Positions 54,761-62,066 of a stretch of DNA of 64,000 bases are shown in pieces. A program made the position numbers and the translations under genes. A model generated the notes under the pieces. It was not told the origin of the DNA. It made no database searches and saw only the letters and a list, made by a program, of their open reading frames with translations. Position 1 is the stretch's first letter, and every line of letters starts with the position of its first letter. The stretch is from Aquabacterium sp. (lineage in GTDB: Bacteria; Pseudomonadota; Gammaproteobacteria; Burkholderiales; Burkholderiaceae_C): the NCBI RefSeq assembly GCF_029946005.1, contig NZ_JAQSDR010000002.1, forward strand, positions 124,001 to 188,000, given 5' to 3'.

Positions 54761-56441
54761 TGAAATCCACCTGAAAGGAGTTGACCTTGAACTTGGCTTT
54801 ACCGTAGTCAATGGTCTCTGCCCCACTGGTGACCACAGTCTGATTCAAAGGGGTATCGATCGTGCTTGAGGCCAGGTAGCGCACACCCAAGGTGGTGTTT
54901 CGGAAAAGGCCATAGTTAAACGCCAAGGTATAGCCCTGAACATTGGTACCCCCCAGCCCAAGATCGCTGTCGGTGAAGGCATCCAGGACCGCATCAGAAC
55001 CCAGATGTCGGTAAGTGGCCGAAGCTTGCCACTGCCCTGCTTCTCGCACGTCCGAGGCTCCAAATGCCATCCTGAACTGGTACCCATCGTCTTTTCCACC
55101 CGGATCTCCAACAAGCCCCGATCGGCGCTGAAAGTCATTCACATCGAAGGCTGTGTTTTTTACATACTCGGCAGAAAGCAACAAGCTGTAGGGACTGAAA
55201 TGAGTCAGTTCCGCAGACGCCGTCAATGCCACAGGGCGGAACTTGTAGGCCAACCCCCAGTTCCTGGCTTGCGTCAACGAAGTGTCAAGACTGGCATTGG
55301 TTTCAAAGAGCGTGTTGCCCTTCTGACGCAGCCCCTTTGAGTACTCATACTGGCCGTAGCTCACTCCTGGCGTCAGCGTGGTGCCGTTGAAATCGTTGTC
55401 AGCCCGTCCTTCGATGTTCTTGTAGCCATAGTAGGCCAGACCAAACTTCAGCTTGGTGCGCAATGCGGGACTCCAAGCAGCCCCGATCTGCGCGCCATAC
55501 AGCCACCGACCATCACGCGTCGGCGGACTGTCCTCTCTCAAAGGAAACGCCCCCATGGTGGCGAATGGCTCAAAGGTTGCCTCGGGCTTCACCCACCTGG
55601 TGGTGGCCGCGACACCTTCGAAGTTCAGGTTCTCGCTCCAGATCATGTCTGTGCTGAACCAGGGGTTGGGCAGCCTGCCCGCTTGGACGCTCAACCATTC
55701 AGTGGGATCAACGCGAACGAACGCCCGATCAACCAAAAGTGGGTACTTGTTGAAGCCTTGCCCCAAAGTCTGATTGGTGGACACTCGGTCGCTGTCATTG
55801 CCGGTGGCCAAACGAACCCCGACACCGACCTCATCTGTCACCTTGGCAGTGAGCCCCAACCTCAAACGCAAACGTTCGCGATCACGGCCCTCATTCGTGG
55901 AAGTCGTCACCAAGCCCGTTGAAGTGTAGGTTCCGAAGTCAGGCGCACGGATGGTTCCGTCACGGCCAAGCACACTCTCAACGTAGTAAGACGCCGGCAA
56001 GTTATCGCTGCTTGGACTGTCTTGTTGATACCGAAACCGAAAATCTCCATCAATTTTTATCCGGTCCACCCAAGAAGGCGTGGCGTTGGGCACACCCCAA
56101 CGCTCAGCCCTGGCTTGGGTCAGCACTTCTTCCTTGACCTCATTGCGAATCTGAGTCTTCATCGCCTCAGACACATAAGGCACGCGCTGCACAGGCTTGG
56201 CCGACGCGGTCGGGGCGTTGGCGGCTGTGGCATCAACCGTTTTGGTCTGGGCTTGCTTGAGCATGCCGTCAGCGACCTCGCGGGTCAGCACGCCCTTGTC
56301 GACCAGCGCATTGATCAAACCAAGCGTGGTCTGGCGCAAAGCTTCCAAGGATTCACGCTCGTCGGCTTTGGCAACAGAAGCCGCCACGGCCAGACTCAGG
56401 GCGGTGAGCGTTGGCCACCAGGATCTTTTGAAAGTTTTCAT
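54747..56441 (-). CDS. Large putative outer-membrane porin (Porin_5-like beta-barrel)
   Basis: The 564-residue protein has a signal peptide (LTALSLAVAASVAKADERES), an N-terminal helical part (ALRQTTLGLINALVDKGVLT, residues about 30-110) and then a barrel beginning WVDRIKIDGDFRFRYQQDSP. Alternating aromatic strands and the C-terminal phenylalanine (SFQVDFNVRF) are typical of outer-membrane beta-barrels. It resembles the putative porins (Porin_5 type) rather than TonB-dependent receptors: no plug domain or TonB box is visible. It is directly downstream of tonB. Confidence 0.85.
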   Translation of the reverse strand: MKTFKRSWWPTLTALSLAVAASVAKADERESLEALRQTTLGLINALVDKGVLTREVADGMLKQAQTKTVDATAANAPTASAKPVQRVPYVSEAMKTQIRNEVKEEVLTQARAERWGVPNATPSWVDRIKIDGDFRFRYQQDSPSSDNLPASYYVESVLGRDGTIRAPDFGTYTSTGLVTTSTNEGRDRERLRLRLGLTAKVTDEVGVGVRLATGNDSDRVSTNQTLGQGFNKYPLLVDRAFVRVDPTEWLSVQAGRLPNPWFSTDMIWSENLNFEGVAATTRWVKPEATFEPFATMGAFPLREDSPPTRDGRWLYGAQIGAAWSPALRTKLKFGLAYYGYKNIEGRADNDFNGTTLTPGVSYGQYEYSKGLRQKGNTLFETNASLDTSLTQARNWGLAYKFRPVALTASAELTHFSPYSLLLSAEYVKNTAFDVNDFQRRSGLVGDPGGKDDGYQFRMAFGASDVREAGQWQASATYRHLGSDAVLDAFTDSDLGLGGTNVQGYTLAFNYGLFRNTTLGVRYLASSTIDTPLNQTVVTSGAETIDYGKAKFKVNSFQVDFNVRF

Positions 56442-56455
56442 GTCAAAGTCAATGT

Positions 56456-57118
56456 TCAACCAGTCATCCGGTTGGTAATGCGTAAACGAATGGGTTGAGG
56501 CAAGCTGGCAGGCACTTCGCTGATCGCCGGCAATTGAGTGAACGCCTGCTTGAGCGCCTCATCGGTCTTGTCGTCGCCAGAGGGTGAGGCCAGCTCCACA
56601 CGCAACTCGCCAGAAGGCGTCAGCCACACGCGCACATTCACGCGGTAATCGCCCAGCTTGATGCCGTTGTTCCTGGCCAGGCTGGATTGGATGTGCCGCT
56701 GCAGTTGCGACGTGAACAAGGCGAACTGCAAGCGGTTGACGCCACCCGTCCCGGTGCCGATGTCTCCGCCCTTGTATTCGCTGCTGACTTGTCCAGCTGC
56801 GAATGCGCTGGGCCCGTCGCCTGCCGGCCCATCCATCTTGAGCTGCTGGGGCTCAGGCGTCGCCTGCTGCACCTTGGGCTGCTCTTGCTGAGGTTGCGGT
56901 TTGGCTTCCTGCTTCTCGGGCTCGGGCGGCTTCTCCACTTTGGGTGGCGGTGGCGGAGGGGTATCGGGCAATACCGCGATTTTCACGGTCTGTCGCTTGG
57001 CGCCCGACTTGCCGGTTTTGAAGGAGGTGGCAGCCCAGTAGCCCAGCATCAACAGCGCTAGCAAGCCTGCCGCCATCACAACCCACTTGCCCCAAGGTTT
57101 TTTCTCGACATCGCTCAT
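56456..57118 (-). CDS. TonB-like energy transducer
   Basis: TonB carries energy from ExbB/ExbD to outer-membrane transporters. The 220-residue protein has one N-terminal membrane helix (WVVMAAGLLALLMLGYWAAT), a proline- and lysine/glutamate-rich linker (TPPPPPPKVEKPPEPEKQEA) and a C-terminal domain with HIQSSLARNNGIKLGDYRVN and VRVWLTPSGELRVELASPSG, a TonB-type fold. It ends three bases before exbD and 14 bases from the porin start. A partner receptor with a TonB box is not in the window. Confidence 0.87.
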   Translation of the reverse strand: MSDVEKKPWGKWVVMAAGLLALLMLGYWAATSFKTGKSGAKRQTVKIAVLPDTPPPPPPKVEKPPEPEKQEAKPQPQQEQPKVQQATPEPQQLKMDGPAGDGPSAFAAGQVSSEYKGGDIGTGTGGVNRLQFALFTSQLQRHIQSSLARNNGIKLGDYRVNVRVWLTPSGELRVELASPSGDDKTDEALKQAFTQLPAISEVPASLPQPIRLRITNRMTG

Positions 57119-57121
57119 GGC

Positions 57122-57523
57122 TCAGGTCCCGATGCGCGACGTGATGAGCCCCATGGGCACCTCGATCTTGTTGCAAAGATCAATGATGGCGACCACCTTG
57201 GCATACTGCGCGCGGGCATCGCCTTTGATGGCCACACTCATCTTTGGATCGCGGGCTTTAGCCTGCAGCAATTGCGATTCAAGGTCTGCCAGGTTCACGG
57301 TCACACCATTGATCATCAAGCCACCATCGGGCATCACCTGAACCACCTTCAACTCATGCTTTTCGGTGCTGGGCTTGTTGCTGGGCTTGGGCATGCTGAC
57401 GTGCAGACCTTGCACCGAAGCCGTGGTCATCAAGATGAAAACGACCAAGAGCACATAAGCCAGGTCCAACATGGGTGTCACGTTGATGGAGTCGTAGGGC
57501 TTGGTTTGATCTTGAACTTTCAT
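57122..57523 (-). CDS. exbD: ExbD/TolR family biopolymer transport protein (second copy)
   Basis: ExbD proteins form the proton path with ExbB. The 133-residue protein starts MKVQDQTKPYDSINVTPMLD with a single N-terminal membrane helix carrying the essential aspartate (D20 in PMLDLAYVLLVVFILMTT), and has a periplasmic domain with GGLMINGVTVNLADLESQLL. It closely parallels the other ExbD in this operon but is a distinct sequence. Confidence 0.93.
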   Translation of the reverse strand: MKVQDQTKPYDSINVTPMLDLAYVLLVVFILMTTASVQGLHVSMPKPSNKPSTEKHELKVVQVMPDGGLMINGVTVNLADLESQLLQAKARDPKMSVAIKGDARAQYAKVVAIIDLCNKIEVPMGLITSRIGT

Positions 57524-57535
57524 CGCCTGTGCCCC

Positions 57536-57943
57536 TTACTGAACGCGCTTGGTCGCCAAGCCAATCTCGGTGATGTCCAGGCGCTTGGCTATCTCAAGCA
57601 CCTCCATCACCTTGTCGTACTGGGTGGCCGCATCGGCCTTGAGCACCACTGGCAGGTTGGGGTTGGCGGCCTTGTATTGAGCCAAGGTCGACTTGAGTTG
57701 ATCCATGCTCACCGGATAGGCATCCAGGTAGACCTGGCCATCAGAAGTGATCGTGATGCCTTTGGTCTGAGGCTTGGCCAGGTTATTCGCCACTGAGGTC
57801 AGCGGAGGTTGTACCTTGACGCCCTGCACCGACGCGGTGGTCATGATGATGAAGACCACCAGCAGCACATAAGCCAAGTCCAACATCGGCGTGACATTGA
57901 TCTCGTCGTAGGGCTGGTTGTCTTCCTTGATATCGGCCGACAT
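57536..57943 (-). CDS. exbD: ExbD/TolR family biopolymer transport protein (first copy)
   Basis: The 135-residue protein has the motif PYDEINVTPMLDLAYVLLVV with the membrane aspartate D22, and the periplasmic QVYLDAYPVSMDQLKSTLAQ. With the neighbouring copy it would form a heteromeric stator, as in other operons with two exbD genes. The gap to the ExbB-fusion gene is 11 bases. Confidence 0.93.
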   Translation of the reverse strand: MSADIKEDNQPYDEINVTPMLDLAYVLLVVFIIMTTASVQGVKVQPPLTSVANNLAKPQTKGITITSDGQVYLDAYPVSMDQLKSTLAQYKAANPNLPVVLKADAATQYDKVMEVLEIAKRLDITEIGLATKRVQ

Positions 57944-57954
57944 GGTGACTCCGG

Positions 57955-59661
57955 TCAGCGGGCGCCGTGAATCTCAGCCACGCGCGTCACATACTCGTCA
58001 ATGAAGATCTGCATGTCCGACGAGATGTTCTTGATGCGCGATGCCAGGTAGTTGTAGCCGAACAGGGCAGGAATGGCGACCGCCAGACCAGCCACGGTGG
58101 CCAGCAGCGCAGCCGCGATGCCGGGGGCGATCGCATTCACGTTCACGTCGCCGGCCGCTGCGATGGCTGCGAAGGTGATCATCACGCCCACCACGGTGCC
58201 CAGCAGACCCAGGAACGGACCACCGGCAATGGCAATGGTCAGCAATACGATGTTGGAGTTCAGGTCCTGACTTTCACGCACGAGGTCGGCATCAATGGCG
58301 GCCTTCACTGCGTCAATGGACGCACCGGATAAGGGCTTGGCCCCCTCTTTGCCCACATCGCGCTTTTGCAGCTCGTGAAGGCCTGCTGCATACAGACGCT
58401 GCAAAGACGAGTGCTCCAGACCTTTGGCCTGAACGGCCATCACATCACGGGCTTCTCGGAACATTTTCAAGAACACGCGGTTGTGCTTGTCAGCACGTCC
58501 CACGTACAGCGCCTTGACGTACATCACCCACAGCGAGATCACGAACATCACGGCCAGGATGCCGATCACCACCCATGCATCAACCGTCAGGTTGCCTACC
58601 AGGATGCCGAAGTAGCCGGGATCACCACCCTCGCCTTCACTGGCGGTTTCCTCGGTTTGCCCCACAGCCACCACCAGCTTGGCATCAGCGCTTTGAGCCG
58701 CATGGGAAAATTTTAGCCAATCGGCACTTCGCACGGTGGATGCAATTTCAAGTTGGTCCACCAGGCCTTTTATGCCCTGCCCGACCACCACGTCACCCTC
58801 AATGGCCGCCGCTTCTGCCGGCAAGTCAGCTTGCGCTGACTGGGCACCATTCACATACAGCGTCAGCTTGCCAGCACCCACCGTCACCGCCACATGGGCC
58901 CACGATGAGACCGGCAAATCTCCACCAGTGGCCTTGGCCGATCCCAGCGTTACCGACAACTTGTCGGCATCCAGCAGCACGGCCAATGGCCCTTGCTTGA
59001 CCAGCGCGCCAGTAGCGGTTTCAGGCTTGATCCAGAAGCTGATGCTGTAGGGGCCCGCGGCAGGTGCCTTGAGCTTGTCATTGGCCGCCAGGGTCAAGGA
59101 TTGCTCACCATCCAGCTTGGCGGCTGCACCAATCAAGCCGGTCAACTCCCGCACCACGGGCAAGGATGTCTTGATCACACCGGATGCATCAGCCGCAGGT
59201 CCATCTTTCTCGGCAAAGGTCAGCACCGCACCCATGGCGCCATCAAAAATGGCAGGGCTTGTTGACTCGGCCACGGCCTTCTCGTTGCCAGCGTAAACAT
59301 GGATCAGGTTCTTGTCGGTTCCAGGCGCCACGCTGCTCAACTGCACCCACACCACGGCCAATTCGTTGGTGCCGTCAAAGCGCTCCACCCAAAACTTCAT
59401 TGGTGTTTTGTCATCGGCCGCCACCACCCGCAGGTCTGAGCCATCAGGCTTGGCCGACAGAAAGTCAAAGTTGCCTGAGTGAAGGCGAACAGGTACCACC
59501 GCACCAGACAGGGCCTCTTTGGTTTCGATGCCCTGGGCCGTGGTGTTGAGTGTCACTTTGGTGCGGTGCTTGAAGCCTGCATCCCACCAAGCGTGGGCCG
59601 ACGTGGACAACAGGCCGCCGCACAGAGCGACCAGCAACAGCGATTTTTTAACAGCTTTCAT
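57955..59661 (-). CDS. ExbB-type proton channel fused to secreted DUF2341 and LamG-like domains
   Basis: The 568-residue protein has a signal peptide (residues 1-24, ending SAHA), a DUF2341-like beta domain from WWDAGFKHRTKVTLNT (25) to about 145, a concanavalin/LamG-like domain (about 190-310, for example PYSISFWIKPE and WAHVAVTVGAGKLTLYVNGA), then a membrane helix (355-386) and a MotA/TolQ/ExbB channel domain (about 430-560). The channel motifs LLGTVVGVMITF and GIAAALLATVAGLAVAIPAL are intact. The first domains would lie in the periplasm, where they could bind a saccharide or envelope component. It heads the operon. TtpC of Vibrio is another ExbB-like protein with a periplasmic extension, of a different type. 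Confidence 0.9.
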   Translation of the reverse strand: MKAVKKSLLLVALCGGLLSTSAHAWWDAGFKHRTKVTLNTTAQGIETKEALSGAVVPVRLHSGNFDFLSAKPDGSDLRVVAADDKTPMKFWVERFDGTNELAVVWVQLSSVAPGTDKNLIHVYAGNEKAVAESTSPAIFDGAMGAVLTFAEKDGPAADASGVIKTSLPVVRELTGLIGAAAKLDGEQSLTLAANDKLKAPAAGPYSISFWIKPETATGALVKQGPLAVLLDADKLSVTLGSAKATGGDLPVSSWAHVAVTVGAGKLTLYVNGAQSAQADLPAEAAAIEGDVVVGQGIKGLVDQLEIASTVRSADWLKFSHAAQSADAKLVVAVGQTEETASEGEGGDPGYFGILVGNLTVDAWVVIGILAVMFVISLWVMYVKALYVGRADKHNRVFLKMFREARDVMAVQAKGLEHSSLQRLYAAGLHELQKRDVGKEGAKPLSGASIDAVKAAIDADLVRESQDLNSNIVLLTIAIAGGPFLGLLGTVVGVMITFAAIAAAGDVNVNAIAPGIAAALLATVAGLAVAIPALFGYNYLASRIKNISSDMQIFIDEYVTRVAEIHGAR

Positions 59662-59852
59662 GACACCCAACAGAGCTCAGTACAGCCTCATATTGTCAAA
59701 GCCACGTGTGTCGTCCCTGTGAGCCCAGAATGATCCATACAGACCATGTTTTGCACCATGAGAATGACATGCAATTGTCACAATCGCACCCACCCCCTCA
59801 TTCAGGGCCTGCATGTCAAAAATCGGACGCACGACGTCGCTAGCATCGTGCG
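59662..59852. promoter_or_regulatory. Divergent gap with probable promoters of the ExbB operon and of the OGT-like gene
   Basis: This 191-base gap separates the ExbB-fusion gene (minus strand) from the TPR/OGT gene (plus strand). No gene is seen. A small palindrome, TGACA-N6-TGTCA, lies at 59765-59780. I could not identify confident -35/-10 pairs, so promoters here are assumed from the gene directions only. Confidence 0.4.
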
Positions 59853-62042
59853 ATGACCCTGCAAAAACCCGATCACCAGTTGCAGCAGGCCATGGCCTGG
59901 CTGCGCAACGGAGATGCCCAAGGGGCCTCCCTTTTATTCTGTACCTTGATCTCGGTGCCGCACCTGCGCGGCGCGGCGCTGGCGGGCTTGGGCCGCGCCC
60001 AAAGGGTTCTGGGCCAATTCGAGGCGGCCATCCACACTTACCAGCAAGCCTTGGAAGTCACCCCAGCATCAACCGCGTTGATGACCGAGCTGGCGATGGC
60101 CGAACGCGCCGCCAGCCAGTTGGACGAAGCCGAGGGCACCTACCGCCAGGCGCTGGCGTTGACACCACGCGACCCCATCGTCAACCACAACCTGGGCAAC
60201 TTGCTGCAAGCGCGTGGCGCCCATCACGAAGCGGCCATCTGCTTTCGCCAGGCCGTTCAGACCAAACCCGATTTCTCTGCAGCCTGGTTGAACCTGGGTT
60301 TTTTGCTCAGTGATGACGACCCCGCCGCTGCGGCGGAGGCCCTCAAACGCGGCCTGAACCTGGACGCCAGTTCGCCCCAGGCCTTGGCCTTGCTGGCCAA
60401 GATCTTGTGCGACAGCGGCCATGGCACGGATGCCGAGGCGTGCGCACGGCTGGCTGTGCAACTCGATGCGGACTACGCTTACGGCCACTACACGCAGGGC
60501 TTGGCGCTGCGGGTGATGGGGCGCATTGATGAGGCCATCGAGCCTCTGGCACGCGCCGCCAAACTGACGACCGAACATGAGCTGTCTTGCGAATGCCTTT
60601 ACCTGCAAACCTTGTGCCTCAAAGACCAGGGCCGGATCAGCGCATCGATGGCGGGCGCACAAGCGCTGTTGGAGCAATGCCAAACGCCAGAGCAATTCGC
60701 CAATGCGAACCAATTGCTGGGTGCCCTTCACTTTGAGGTTGGCGACACGTCCACCGCCCTGGCGCACTATCACCGCTCACTTGAATTAGCGCCAGAGACG
60801 GTTCCGCCCAGGGTCACGTTTTGCGCCACCACCAACTACGATTCAAGCTTCGACGCGCCCGCCCAGCTGGCGTTGGCACGCAAGCTGATTGGCTCATTGC
60901 AACGCCATGGGGAAGCCCAAGTGCCACACGCCAACAACCAGGACCCGAACCGTCCCCTTCGCGTGGGTTATGTGTCAGGTGATTTCCGGCTGCACTCATG
61001 CGCTTTCTTCTTGGCACCGCTGTTCACTCACCACAACCGCGAGCAGTTCCATCTTTACGCTTACTCCACCGAGCCAGTTGAGGACGCTGTCACGGCCCGC
61101 TTCAAACGCTTGATCCCCCATTGGCGACAAGTTCACCACCTCAACCCGGCCGACCTGGCCAAGTTGATCAGGGCGGACCAGATCGACATACTCGTGGACC
61201 TGTCTGGCTTGACCGATGGCGGGCGCATCGAGGCCATGGCCCTCAAACCCGCCCCTGTGCAGATCGGCTGGTTAGGCTACCTGGGCACCACCGGCCTGAG
61301 CACCATGGACTACCGGCTGACCGACTGTTTTGTGGACGCCCCCGGAGCCGAGGCCTGGGCCACTGAAGCACCCCTGCGGCTACCAGGCCACTATGTGTGT
61401 TTTGAGCCGCCCGCTGACGCACCCGACCCCACGCCATTGCCCATGCGCCGCAATGGGCATCCCACCTTTGGCTCCTTCAATGCCCTGAGCAAGCTGAGCG
61501 ATTCGTGCGTGGCCTTGTGGAGCGAGGTATTGATGGCCATCCCCAACGCGCGCTTGCTGCTCAAAACCAAGGCACTGACCGATGAAGCTGTGAGGCAAAG
61601 CACGCTGGCGCGCTTTGCTCAACACGGCGTGGCAGCCGACCGCATTGAGCTTCGGGGCTGGGAGGCTGCCACCGCCAACCACCTTGAGCTGTATGGCCAG
61701 ATTGACGTGGCATTGGACACCACGCCTTACAACGGCGTGACCACCACATGCGAGGCAGCTTGGCAAGGCGTGCCGGTGGTCAGTCTGGTGGGCAGCACCT
61801 TTGCATCGCGCCAAGGCTTAACCTTATTGACGGCCTTGGGCCTAGCAGACCACGCGGTGGGTACTCAGCTTGCCTTCGTGGGCAAATGCCAGGCGCTGGT
61901 GGGCAACATCGGGATGCTGGAACAGTTGCGCAAAAACTTGCGCCCGCGTATGGCCCAGGGTTCTTTAACAGCGGGACACAGCTTCACCAACGGCGTTGAA
62001 TCTGCCTACCGGCAAGCTTGGCACCACGCCTTGGCGTCGTAG
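59853..62042 (+). CDS. TPR-repeat protein with O-GlcNAc transferase-like (GT41, SPINDLY-type) domain
   Basis: The 729-residue protein has TPR repeats in about residues 30-300 (for example AIHTYQQALEVTPASTALMT and IVNHNLGNLLQARGAHHEAA), followed by a GT41 catalytic domain from about residue 365: LRVGYVSGDFRLHSCAFFLA, DILVDLSGLTDGGRIEAMAL, PVQIGWLGYLGTTGLSTMDY and DTTPYNGVTTTCEAAWQGVP. In related bacteria such enzymes glycosylate proteins (GlcNAc or fucose). The targets here are unknown. It is divergent from the ExbB operon. Confidence 0.92.
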   Translation: MTLQKPDHQLQQAMAWLRNGDAQGASLLFCTLISVPHLRGAALAGLGRAQRVLGQFEAAIHTYQQALEVTPASTALMTELAMAERAASQLDEAEGTYRQALALTPRDPIVNHNLGNLLQARGAHHEAAICFRQAVQTKPDFSAAWLNLGFLLSDDDPAAAAEALKRGLNLDASSPQALALLAKILCDSGHGTDAEACARLAVQLDADYAYGHYTQGLALRVMGRIDEAIEPLARAAKLTTEHELSCECLYLQTLCLKDQGRISASMAGAQALLEQCQTPEQFANANQLLGALHFEVGDTSTALAHYHRSLELAPETVPPRVTFCATTNYDSSFDAPAQLALARKLIGSLQRHGEAQVPHANNQDPNRPLRVGYVSGDFRLHSCAFFLAPLFTHHNREQFHLYAYSTEPVEDAVTARFKRLIPHWRQVHHLNPADLAKLIRADQIDILVDLSGLTDGGRIEAMALKPAPVQIGWLGYLGTTGLSTMDYRLTDCFVDAPGAEAWATEAPLRLPGHYVCFEPPADAPDPTPLPMRRNGHPTFGSFNALSKLSDSCVALWSEVLMAIPNARLLLKTKALTDEAVRQSTLARFAQHGVAADRIELRGWEAATANHLELYGQIDVALDTTPYNGVTTTCEAAWQGVPVVSLVGSTFASRQGLTLLTALGLADHAVGTQLAFVGKCQALVGNIGMLEQLRKNLRPRMAQGSLTAGHSFTNGVESAYRQAWHHALAS

Positions 62043-62066
62043 GTACCAAGCCCGACTTCGGGCAGA

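Noticed and set aside
59765..59780. Small palindrome TGACA-N6-TGTCA in the divergent gap
   Set aside because: Five-base arms are expected by chance, and I found no second copy or promoter to support an operator.
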